This document shows positions 6,277 to 15,300 of a stretch of DNA of 64,000 nt, piece by piece; position 1 is the stretch's first letter, and each line of letters begins with the position of its first letter. The stretch is from Fibrella aestuarina BUZ 2. GTDB lineage: Bacteria > Bacteroidota > Bacteroidia > Cytophagales > Spirosomataceae. The translations under genes and the position numbers were made by a program. Below the pieces are notes generated by a model, which ran no database searches, was not told the DNA's origin, and worked only from the letters and a program-made list of their open reading frames with translations. The stretch covers positions 2,512,813 through 2,576,812 of the forward strand of contig NC_020054.1 of NCBI RefSeq assembly GCF_000331105.1, read 5' to 3'.

Positions 6277-8070
6277 CAAAGCCAGCTCCTTCTCACTCAC
6301 AATTGTGAGGATTTCGGTGTCTTTGAGGCGGGCGGCGAGGCCGAGGGTTTTGGGGACTTCATAGTGGAAGAAGTACTTCATCGTGTGGATCTTGCCTTCG
6401 TAAAAAGCCAGTTCGTCGCCCTGCGGATTCTGGGTGAGCATGGCCTGTTTGGCCACCACGGCCTGCTTGAGCCATTGCCAGGCCACCACCACAATACCCA
6501 TCTGCTCCAGGAACAGCGTGGCATCGCTGAGGTAGCGCTCGTAGTCACCAGCCCCGGCATGCGGCATTAGCGCCTGCACCACCTCCTGCAACCGCCCCAG
6601 TTCCGCTTTCAACATGCCCGCATAGGGTTTGAACTCGTCGTGGGCCGAGGCGTCGGCGATGGTGCTGCCGATGGCCTGCATGAGCAGTTGGGCGGCTTTG
6701 CCCCCTTTCATGGTCATTTTGCGGCCCAGCAAGTCCTGCGCCTGAATGCCCGTGGTGCCTTCATAGATCGGCGTAATCCGGATGTCGCGGTAGAGTTGCT
6801 CGACGGGGAAATCCTCCGTAAAGCCGTAGCCACCAAAGGTTTGCACGCTTTGGCTCACCGACTGCACACCCATCTCCGAGGGATACGTTTTGGCCATCGG
6901 CATCAGGATTTCGAGCAGCAACTGTGCATTTTCTTTTTCCTCGCCCTCGGCTGCGTGGGCAATGTCGTACTGCTTGGCGGCTTCGAGCAACAGCGACAAC
7001 GAACCTTCCGTCACCGCCTTCTGGAACAACAGCATCCGCCGCACGTCGGGGTGGTTGATGATCGGTGTCTGAGGCGCGTCGAGGATGCCTTTCTCGTTCA
7101 GGCGGCGGCTTTGCGGACGCTCTTTGGCGTATTGCAGTGCCGCATGGTAGGCCGCCGTGGCGATGCCCGCCGCTGTCATGCCCACGCCGAGCCGGGCTTC
7201 GTTCATCATCTGGAACATGTAGGGCAGGCCCATGTGCGGTTGCCCCACCAGGTACCCGATGCAATCGTCGCGCTCGCCCATGGTCAGATGCATCGCCGGC
7301 ACACCCTTCTGCCCGAGTTTATGATACACGCCCGTCGACGTCACGTCGTTGTCGACCGGACCGTTTTCCGTATCCCGAAACTTAGGAACGACAAATAACG
7401 AAATACCCTTGGTGCCCTTTGGTGCCCCGTCGATGCGGGCGAGCATCAGGTGGATGATGTTGTCGGCGGCATCGTGGTCGCCAGCCGAAATAAACACTTT
7501 CTGCCCTTTGAGTTTGTAGCTGCCATCGGGTTGCGGCGTAGCCGTCGTAGTGATGTCGGAGAGCGACGAACCCGCCTGCGGCTCGGTGAGGGCCATGGTG
7601 CCCTGCCACCGCCCCGAGAGCATATTGGCCACGTACCGGTCGTTCAAGTCGTCGGAGCCGAAGGTGGCGATCAGGTTGGCCGCCCCCGCCGTGAGGCCGG
7701 TATACATCATGCCGTTGTTGGCCGCCATCAGGATGAAGCCAATGCACGAATTGATGAGTTCGGGCAGTTGCTGACCACCGCGCTCAAACGAAAAACCGGC
7801 GCCAATCAGGCCCGCTTCGCCCATCGCCTCCAGAAACGCCTTAATGCGTGGGTGCACCGTCACCTGCCCATTCTTTAATTCAGGCTGGTTACGATCCACG
7901 TCGCGCACGTAGGGGTACATGAGCGTGTCGGCAATGTGGGTAGCCGAATCGAGGGCCATGTCGAACGTACCCCGGTCGTGGGCCGAGAAGTACGGGTACT
8001 GCGTCAGGTCTTCGGCGTGGAAGACTTCATGCAGCAGAAAATTCAGGTTGCGTTTGCTGAAATAAGCCAT
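6274..8070 (-). CDS. Acyl-CoA dehydrogenase (large, AidB/FadE-like C-terminal extension)
   Basis: A 598-aa flavoprotein of the acyl-CoA dehydrogenase family, which introduces a double bond in acyl-CoA during fatty-acid or branched-chain degradation. The FAD/substrate motif is MALTEPQAGSSLSD near 157-170, followed by KVFISAGDHD; the C-terminal part holds QTFGGYGFTEDFPVEQLYRD and IYEGTTGIQAQDLLGRK, where the Glu of IYEGT is the likely base. The extra ~150 residues at the C-terminus match the longer subfamily with a C-terminal acyl-CoA dehydrogenase-associated domain. It stands alone, without other beta-oxidation genes nearby, and its stop is in the shared hairpin. Confidence 0.9.
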   Translation of the reverse strand: MAYFSKRNLNFLLHEVFHAEDLTQYPYFSAHDRGTFDMALDSATHIADTLMYPYVRDVDRNQPELKNGQVTVHPRIKAFLEAMGEAGLIGAGFSFERGGQQLPELINSCIGFILMAANNGMMYTGLTAGAANLIATFGSDDLNDRYVANMLSGRWQGTMALTEPQAGSSLSDITTTATPQPDGSYKLKGQKVFISAGDHDAADNIIHLMLARIDGAPKGTKGISLFVVPKFRDTENGPVDNDVTSTGVYHKLGQKGVPAMHLTMGERDDCIGYLVGQPHMGLPYMFQMMNEARLGVGMTAAGIATAAYHAALQYAKERPQSRRLNEKGILDAPQTPIINHPDVRRMLLFQKAVTEGSLSLLLEAAKQYDIAHAAEGEEKENAQLLLEILMPMAKTYPSEMGVQSVSQSVQTFGGYGFTEDFPVEQLYRDIRITPIYEGTTGIQAQDLLGRKMTMKGGKAAQLLMQAIGSTIADASAHDEFKPYAGMLKAELGRLQEVVQALMPHAGAGDYERYLSDATLFLEQMGIVVVAWQWLKQAVVAKQAMLTQNPQGDELAFYEGKIHTMKYFFHYEVPKTLGLAARLKDTEILTIVSEKELAL

Positions 8071-8329
8071 TTTAACGAAGGGTTTACCGTCTAGCGGTTA
8101 AGGTTGGGTTGCCAAATCGGACCGACACATGGGCGCGAAGCCGTTTTAACCGTCAGCCCTCAACCGTTATACACCACTTTATTATGCATGCATACTACTT
8201 TTTCAAAAGTAAGAAAAAATGGGACGTAAAACAGAAAAGGATATATTGACGTTCTCTGGTTGGGCTGCCCGCTGTATCGGTCTGATAAGGCAGCGCCAAC
8301 CAGATTCAAACCAAAAAAACCGTTTACTC

Positions 8330-8890
8330 ATGAAACGATTTGTTGCTTTTCTATTTGTATTGTCGGCCCTCACGATGGGGTACGGCACGGCCTCGGCCCA
8401 AATGAATAACCGCAAGAGTCCGCATATCACTGCCGAAAGCCCCGACAAGTCGATCAAAGTGGTCTATGGCCAACCCGCCAAAAAAGGCCGGGTGGTGTTC
8501 GGGCCGGATGGTCTCGAAAAATATGGCAAACCCTGGCGCACCGGTGCCGACGAAGCCACCGAAATTACGTTTAAAAACGACGTGATGTTTGGCGGTAAGA
8601 TGGTCAAAGCCGGTACGTACACGCTCGTGACCTTCCCCGACGCAAAGGAGTGGGGCGTGGTGCTCAACAGCCAATTGGGCCAATGGGGCGCCTATGATTA
8701 CGACAAGTTCAAAGAAAAAAACGTGGTCGAAGTGAAAGTACCCGTATCGATGAACAAAACGCCGATCGAGAAACTGACGATCACGCCAAGCAATAAAAGC
8801 CTGACCATCGCCTGGGACAACATGACGGTATCGGTACCGGTCATGGCCCACGGCATGAGTGGCGCGCCCGGTGCCGACAAAGGCAAGTAA
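8330..8890 (+). CDS. DUF2911-family exported protein
   Basis: A 186-aa protein with a Sec signal peptide (MKRFVAFLFVLSALTMGYG, cleavage after ASA). The mature part matches DUF2911: VVYGQPAKKGRVVFG, GKPWRTGADEATEITF, KAGTYTLVTFPDAKEW, LGQWGAYDYD. The start is the ATG that begins the signal peptide; an upstream in-frame ATG at 8219 would add a non-signal leader. The role is not known; members are predicted periplasmic beta-sandwich proteins. It is monocistronic, with a strong terminator directly after it. Confidence 0.85.
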   Translation: MKRFVAFLFVLSALTMGYGTASAQMNNRKSPHITAESPDKSIKVVYGQPAKKGRVVFGPDGLEKYGKPWRTGADEATEITFKNDVMFGGKMVKAGTYTLVTFPDAKEWGVVLNSQLGQWGAYDYDKFKEKNVVEVKVPVSMNKTPIEKLTITPSNKSLTIAWDNMTVSVPVMAHGMSGAPGADKGK

Positions 8891-8906
8891 GCGTATACTG
8901 GTTATA

Positions 8907-8948
8907 CAAGAAAAAGCCCCGCTGGTCAGCCAGTGGGGCTTTTTCTTG
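8907..8948. terminator. Strong bidirectional terminator
   Basis: Arms 8907-8920 (CAAGAAAAAGCCCC) and 8935-8948 pair perfectly and extend inward (CTGG/CCAG). A and T tracts on the two sides serve both the DUF2911 gene and the convergent glycosyltransferase gene. Confidence 0.9.
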
Positions 8949-8976
8949 TTGCCTTGCTAAGGCGAAGCAGGGTCGA

Positions 8977-9879
8977 TCACTTCAGCAGTTTGTAATTCTT
9001 CCACTCGCCAAAGCGGTGCTTAAGTCGGTCCTCGATGGCGTAGATAATTTTCTCTTTCAAGGATGGCTTGTAGGAAAGCTTAGTCGGATCGAAGTCGTAG
9101 TTGCCATTGGCGATCCATTCCCGCATAACGGCCGGGTGCGTGCCTTCAAACCGCTTGACCCGGAAGATGTTATAATAATTAAGCTGCTTGGGCGCGGCAG
9201 TGGGTTCGGTTGCTTCCTCAGGCTTGGCGCCGTAGAACGTTGAGAAATAGGCCCATTTCTTATACATGGCTTCTGGCGGGCGCACATAGCTATAGTGATG
9301 AACCGGCACAGGCACGTACCTGACCCAAAGTTTAGTCCCTTTTTCGCCTGACAGGTACGTCTCGTAGGACTGGTAACGCCGAAACCCCTGCGAATCGCGG
9401 TAGGCGTAGGCGTTCAGCCCATTACGAAATACCCGGATTTCCTTCTTATGCTGTTTGCGGGTATTGTTGAGGTAATCATAGCTGCCGTAGAAGTTCAGGA
9501 AATCAAACAGTAGTCCTTCTACCCGCGGATCGGGATCGGCATCCACGATCGCCTGCCGGATCGTGGGCAGGTCGCGTTCGTGGATAATCTCATCGGCCTG
9601 AATATGAAAGAGCCAATCGCCGGTGCATTCACGAAGGGCGGTATTGGCTTGCAGCGCGAAGATTTTACCGTTCTGCCGCATCGCCTCGTCCCAAACGGTG
9701 TCGACGATGCGGATTCGCGGATCGCCGAGGGCTTCAATGGCCTCACGCGTGCCATCCGTCGAATCGCCAACCGCCACTACAAACTCATCGCAGATTGGTA
9801 AAATGGATTGAATCGCTTCCAGAAACGGGTACTGATAGGAGAACCCATTCCGGATATAAGAAAAGCCGCTAATTGTCAT
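8977..9879 (-). CDS. Family 2 glycosyltransferase
   Basis: A 300-aa GT-A-fold glycosyltransferase. The N-terminal region has ISGFSYIRNG, then EFVVAVGDSTDGTREAIE (nucleotide-binding strand, DSTDGT near 40) and DWLFHIQADEII, whose acidic pair is the likely metal-binding DxD equivalent. The C-terminal half is rich in aromatic and basic residues and has no transmembrane helix. It probably adds a sugar to a cell-surface glycan or lipid. It follows tamL by 38 nt on the same strand and could be co-transcribed with tamB-tamL. Donor and acceptor cannot be predicted. Confidence 0.85.
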   Translation of the reverse strand: MTISGFSYIRNGFSYQYPFLEAIQSILPICDEFVVAVGDSTDGTREAIEALGDPRIRIVDTVWDEAMRQNGKIFALQANTALRECTGDWLFHIQADEIIHERDLPTIRQAIVDADPDPRVEGLLFDFLNFYGSYDYLNNTRKQHKKEIRVFRNGLNAYAYRDSQGFRRYQSYETYLSGEKGTKLWVRYVPVPVHHYSYVRPPEAMYKKWAYFSTFYGAKPEEATEPTAAPKQLNYYNIFRVKRFEGTHPAVMREWIANGNYDFDPTKLSYKPSLKEKIIYAIEDRLKHRFGEWKNYKLLK

Positions 9880-9917
9880 GCAGTAAAACTAATTGGCAAT
9901 TGCGACACTTCTGCCGA

Positions 9918-12326
9918 TCAGAACGGATAACCTACGGCGATGTTCAGCACGAGGTTTTCCTTCCGCCAGCTTGGGTCACGGAAATTGATCTGATTGAGCA
10001 CCCAACGCTGCCCCTCGTCCAGATACGGTTTGTGGAAGGGCGTCGCTAGGTCGGCACGAATCAGGAAATACGACAGGTCGATGCGCAAACCGACCCCGCC
10101 ACCGATGGCGAGTTCGCTCAGAAAATTTTTGTTGAACTGAGTGTCCAATCCACCGACGGTTTCATTCGTGTAGTTCCAGACGTTGCCAGCGTCGACGAAA
10201 GCCGCCAGTTGAAAGAGCGATCCCAACTTTGCCCGTAACTCGGTATTCACCTCCAGCTTGATGTCGCCGCCACCATCCTGCCGCAGAATGCCACTGTCGA
10301 CAAACCCAATGCGGCCCGGCCCGACGGCGCGGGGTCTGAAGGCTCGTACGCTGTTAGCACCTCCAATGAAATATTGCCTTACAAATGGCATGACGTTGAT
10401 GTTGCCGTAGGGAATCCCGATGCCGCCAAAGAAGCGGTTAGCCCAGGTTAGCTTGGGGGTCAGCTGGAAGTAATGCCGGGTATCAACGTCAGTCCGGAAG
10501 AACTGGGCAAATTGAATCCCAAAAATTCGGCGGTATTCGTCTTCGCCCAACGGGATCAGCAGACCGGCCAGATTTCCAGCGGGTTCTACATTCCACGTCA
10601 ACCGATTCGTGTAACGGCTCTTCGTTCTGGGATCTGAGTTGTAGTTGAGCGTGTAAATGCTGCTCAGAATAAACTGCGGATCTAAGAGCCGAATGGCTGC
10701 GCTCTGTATCGCTGGGTTAGGATCGATCAGTTGGTTAAAAAAGGCGGGTTTCTCGTTGAAAATGAACGCGTAGGCGATATTGAAGGGCGTAACACTATGC
10801 TCGATCCGATTACTGGTCCGAAAAGCGTAGCCAAATGACGCCCGGAACGAGTTGAGGTCGTAGAGCGAATCGCGGCGTAGTAGTTCATAACCTACTGTCA
10901 GCAGCGTCTTCGGCAATACCTGCCGCCGATCGTAGCGAATTTTGAAAGGCGACACCAACCGAGGAAACGACAGAGTAGCATCGACACCATAGCGATAATT
11001 GGTTACGCCTTGACCTAATGCCCCGATTTGTAGATCAATCCCCGCCGTACCGTTAATCGTCAACTGCTCGGCTCGTCCCAAGAAATTCCGTTGGATCCAG
11101 CTCAACGTAAGTACTGTTCCGGCCAGGTTATTCGACCGGGAGTTGCCTGAGAGCTCAAGGCGTAGCGACTTGCGGGGGAGGGGCGTCAGGTAATAATTGA
11201 CGTCGAGCAGGGCCGAGTCCTGCCCATACTGACCGGCCGGCTCAAAGCGATTACGGACGTACTTGAACGTACCCAGATTGACCAGCCGCGACAGCGACAG
11301 ATCCTGCGCCCGGCTGTTGTAGCGTCGGCCCGGCCGCAGACCGATTACATCATTGAACAATTGCGGTTTGAAGACCCGCCCCGAATCGACGATGAAAAAA
11401 CGGCGTAGCGACCGGCCTGTATCAGCCGCGTTTTCCACGGGCGGGCGGTAGGCTTCCGTCCGGTTGGTATCGGTGCGGGCCGTAGCCAGGTTATAATTCG
11501 GGAAAATGTAAATGTTGCGGATGAAGTAAGGCACCTTCGCTGCCGCCGGAATATCAGGTTTGACCGCCACGTAGAACCGGGCTTTGTGATTTCCCACCGC
11601 CGTATCGCTCAGAATCGCCACGTAATCGGGCTGGAAATAGTAAAAGCCACGCTGCTTGAGGGCCGTGCTGATACGTTCCTGCTCGGCTTTCAGCACATCG
11701 AGGTTAAACGGGTCGCCCGGCTTGATTAGGGTTCTGGGCGATACGTTGTACATCGCCTGGGCAACCTGCGTTGAATCGCCCACAAACGAGACCGAATCGA
11801 CGACGTACCGCTGAGGCAGTTGCACCGTGTAGCGCGCTTTGGTCTGGGATTTGTTCAAGTCGGCAAATTCACCCTGCACGCTGTTGCGGAAGTAGCCCGA
11901 ATTCTCGAGCACATTGCTCATTAACTGACTGTTGGCCGTAAGGCCCCGGGCGCTGGCTAACACGGGCGCTTCGCCAAACCGACGCCGCAAACTGGCCCGG
12001 AAGCCTGTTTCTTTCTTCGGCTCGCCAATCATATAGTAAATCCCTACCTTATACGGGTAGCCAAACAGCCGCTTGTTGGGCCGGGGCCGCGCCAGCGCCG
12101 CCAGTTGATCCTCAACGCGCTCCTGTTCATCCTTCGACACCGTCGAGTCGGCATTGACCACGAAATCGGCGCCAATGTACAGCTTCTCGCCCGCAGGCAG
12201 GTGTTTGGCCACGTTGCAGGACTGGAGGGAAAAAATGAATACTGTAAAAGGGAAAATGTAAAATCGGACGTTGCGTGGGCAAAGCTTAGTCAGGGAGAGA
12301 ATACTATGTTGAGCTGGCAAAATCAT
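9918..12326 (-). CDS. tamL: TamL: lipid-anchored BamA/TamA-family outer-membrane protein
   Basis: An ~800-aa Omp85-family protein that with TamB acts in outer-membrane assembly or lipid transport. The N-terminal region ends in a lipobox-like FIFSLQSC followed by NVAKHLPAGEKLYIGA, the feature that defines the Bacteroidota TamL group. POTRA-like repeats follow (VDSVSFVGDSTQVAQAMYN; RTLIKPGDPFNLDVLKAEQERI). The 16-stranded barrel carries the Omp85 signature QYFIGGANSVRAFRPRAVGP and ends in DPSWRKENLVLNIAVGYPF with a C-terminal aromatic residue. I chose the first ATG; an in-frame GTG 21 nt upstream lies inside an AATGAATAATG-like repeat. It starts 27 nt after the tamB stop. Confidence 0.85.
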   Translation of the reverse strand: MILPAQHSILSLTKLCPRNVRFYIFPFTVFIFSLQSCNVAKHLPAGEKLYIGADFVVNADSTVSKDEQERVEDQLAALARPRPNKRLFGYPYKVGIYYMIGEPKKETGFRASLRRRFGEAPVLASARGLTANSQLMSNVLENSGYFRNSVQGEFADLNKSQTKARYTVQLPQRYVVDSVSFVGDSTQVAQAMYNVSPRTLIKPGDPFNLDVLKAEQERISTALKQRGFYYFQPDYVAILSDTAVGNHKARFYVAVKPDIPAAAKVPYFIRNIYIFPNYNLATARTDTNRTEAYRPPVENAADTGRSLRRFFIVDSGRVFKPQLFNDVIGLRPGRRYNSRAQDLSLSRLVNLGTFKYVRNRFEPAGQYGQDSALLDVNYYLTPLPRKSLRLELSGNSRSNNLAGTVLTLSWIQRNFLGRAEQLTINGTAGIDLQIGALGQGVTNYRYGVDATLSFPRLVSPFKIRYDRRQVLPKTLLTVGYELLRRDSLYDLNSFRASFGYAFRTSNRIEHSVTPFNIAYAFIFNEKPAFFNQLIDPNPAIQSAAIRLLDPQFILSSIYTLNYNSDPRTKSRYTNRLTWNVEPAGNLAGLLIPLGEDEYRRIFGIQFAQFFRTDVDTRHYFQLTPKLTWANRFFGGIGIPYGNINVMPFVRQYFIGGANSVRAFRPRAVGPGRIGFVDSGILRQDGGGDIKLEVNTELRAKLGSLFQLAAFVDAGNVWNYTNETVGGLDTQFNKNFLSELAIGGGVGLRIDLSYFLIRADLATPFHKPYLDEGQRWVLNQINFRDPSWRKENLVLNIAVGYPF

Positions 12327-12353
12327 TATACATGTTTCATTATTCACTTTTCA

Positions 12354-15300
12354 TTATTCGGTCTCTGGTTCTTCCCGCCGCCGCCGGGTCAGGTCGGCCA
12401 GGGTATTGAAGTCGACGGTAATGACAAAGCCCACGCCGGTTTCCACCACAAACCCTTCCAGAATTGTCCGTTCGGTGTTGTTACGGCGGTAGGCACGAAG
12501 CGCGTAACGCCCATCGCGGGTAAGGTTGTAATTGAGCGACAGGTTATCGAACACGGCATTGTTGTTCTGGGCAGCCCGCACGTCGCTGGTGCCGTCGACC
12601 AAGAAGTTACGGCCCACCGAGACCGTCAGGCGCCCTTGCAGGAAACTCCGCGAGAGGCCGATGTTCAGGTCGGTGCGGTTGGCCGTTGCGCTACCCGTCT
12701 GCGCCAGCCCGCTTTTCGAGTCCAGGTTTACGTCCAGATCGACGCCCTTGATGAGACCCGAAGCGAACTGCTGCAACTGCTGCGAGATCACTTTACTCAC
12801 GCTGCTCCGGGCCAGGTTTTCGGCGGTGTTACCCACGTTGAAATCGGAGTTGGAGCCGTTCGACGTTTCGGCGATGAAGTTGCCCAGAATGAGCAAGCCA
12901 AAGACCTGCTTGTTCATGTCGTTGGGGTTGTCGCGCAGGGATTGCAGCTTGCGCGACACCGGATCGGCCGCCGCACCCAGGCGCGTCAGCGTTTCGCGCG
13001 GAGCCAATATGTCGAAGGTAATGCTGGGGGCCGAGAGGTTGCCGCTCACCGTCAGGGCCACGTTGTAAGGCACCTGAATCTTGGTGGTGGGGGAGGTTTG
13101 CGTCGAAACCTCGCTCGAAATTAGGGCGTCGGATGTCGTGCGTGCTTCGTAGATGGCCGTCAGGTTCAGGTCGGCTTTCAGCGGGTCGCCGGTGAAGTTG
13201 ATGTAACCCCCTTTTTGCAGAGCAAACTCGCGCTGAAGCACCTGATACGTCAGCGAGTAGCGGCCTTCGGTCACTTCATACCGCCCCAACACCGAAATCT
13301 CGCCACTGGGTGCTACGTTGACCGCCAGGCGCGCGTTGCCCCGTGCCCGCAGGTTGTCGCCGTTTAGCTCATCGACCACGATGGTGATTTCCGACTGCTC
13401 ATCGGCTTCGAGCGTCAGGTTGATGTTTGATTTATTGAGCTGGTCAAACTGCAACGGTGCCCTGACCGAATCGACGCGGGGTTTCAGGTACTTGCTCAGC
13501 GCCAGCGTGTCTTTGTGGTCGATGAACGTCACGACTTCGCGGGCATCTTCAAGGCTGGCGTCGTCGCTGGGCAGCACCGTCGTTACTTTGCTGCCGTCTT
13601 CCAGCCGCACGTTGCCGTCGATGGCGGGCGACGACCCTTTTCCTACCACGTGTAGGTTAGCCGAGATCGACGCCTGGCCGTAGACGAAATCATTGTCTTT
13701 GCGGGCGGCGTTCAGCGCCAGGAAGTTATTAGCCCGAACCCGCAAGTCGTACGACACATCGGGGATGTTACTCAGCACCACCTTGCCGTCGGTTGTCAGG
13801 GTACGGCCTAGCGTATCACGTAGGTTGAAATCAGTGAAGGTGACGGTTTGCCCCGCCAGCCGGATGCGTTCCTGATCGATCCGGTAGGTAGCATTCAGCC
13901 GCTTGATGTTGAAGGCAACCGAGTCGAATGAGATACCGCCATTCAATTGGGGCGAGGTGGTGCTACCCAAGATGTCGGCTTCACCGTGCAACGTACCCCG
14001 CGCCCGCCGCAACTCGCCAAAGCTGAAGGCCTCGATGGTGCGGGCATCCAGCCGGTTGAGCTGCAACAGAAAATCAAGATTGGATTTGGGGTCGTTCGGG
14101 TTGTAAAAGCCCGACAGTTTGGCGTCGTTATACGTACCCAGCAGGCTCACATCAACCGAGATACGCCCGTCCGATGCGTTGGCAAATTTGCCGTCCACAT
14201 TGCCGATAGGCTTATCCATCACCCGCAGGCTATCGACACGCAGATCACCCGTGAAACCCAGTTTGGTGAAGTAATCGCGCACGACCACGTTGCTGTTGAG
14301 CGTGCCCGACACCGTCGACGTATCCTGGTTAGCAATAGCCGCCAGGTCACGCAGGTTCAGGTTACGGGCCTCCACCCGTAGGGGGGTGTTGGGCTTCGGC
14401 TCGGTGCTGTTCACGACCAGCGTTTGCTCCCCTTGCCGGATCAGGAAGCCCTGCGCCAGCACCCCCGCCGGACCATATTGCAGGAAACCCGTGCTATCGG
14501 CCGTCCAGGTGCGGTAGTTAGTGAGCAGGCCGCGCTGCCCTACCTGTAGCCGGTAATCGTTGCCAACCAGCGACACTAGCCCCGCCAGCCCGTGTCGGTC
14601 GCGGTCGGCCGAGTCTTTGCTGACGACCGAGAACGTGAACTTGTTGTTGGCGGCTGAGCCGCTCAACTGGGTTTTGTAGAGTTTTAGGCTACTCGTCTGC
14701 ACGCCGTTGAGCTGCCCCGCCACGTTCAACTGGTTATTGTAAGCCAGCAGCGCCAATGAGGAGCCTTTGATTACTGTCGTGTCATAGTCGACGAGGCCGG
14801 TGTTGATGCGGGCCGCAAACGTGGTGTCGCGGGTATTGTCAAGGTAAGCGTCGAGTTTGACGGGTTCCAGCTTGCGGATACCGGGAACAAACGCCTGCAA
14901 CAGCGGATCCTGACGGACCTGCCCCGTGACGTAGAAACTATAGGGGGGCTGGATGGTCTTGTAAGTAAGGTTCGGAATGCGGAAATACTTCCCGATTTCG
15001 CCCGCCACGATATCATATAGATTGGTGTATTCAAACTGCCCGCTTAGCGCCAGTTGCCCAAACGGCAGGCCCAGCACCAGCGTCTTGCGGTTGGGGTTCA
15101 CGGTGCCTGCTTTCAGGTACAGCGTGTCGATGGGGTAGCTTTTGCCCTTCAGGCTCACCACCGCATCCTGGGCGTAGATGGTCCCCTCGGGCCGGACGGG
15201 GTCAGTCGAGGTCATCGCCAGCTGAATGTTGCCTTTGATCGAGAGCGGGTCGGCATAAAGCTTGAGCTTGTCGAGGTTCAGCTCGTTGATGTTGATGGTG

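Noticed and set aside
6640..7398. Open frame of 252 codons antisense to the acyl-CoA dehydrogenase
   Set aside because: It is His/Arg-rich with no domain and lies wholly within a clear gene.
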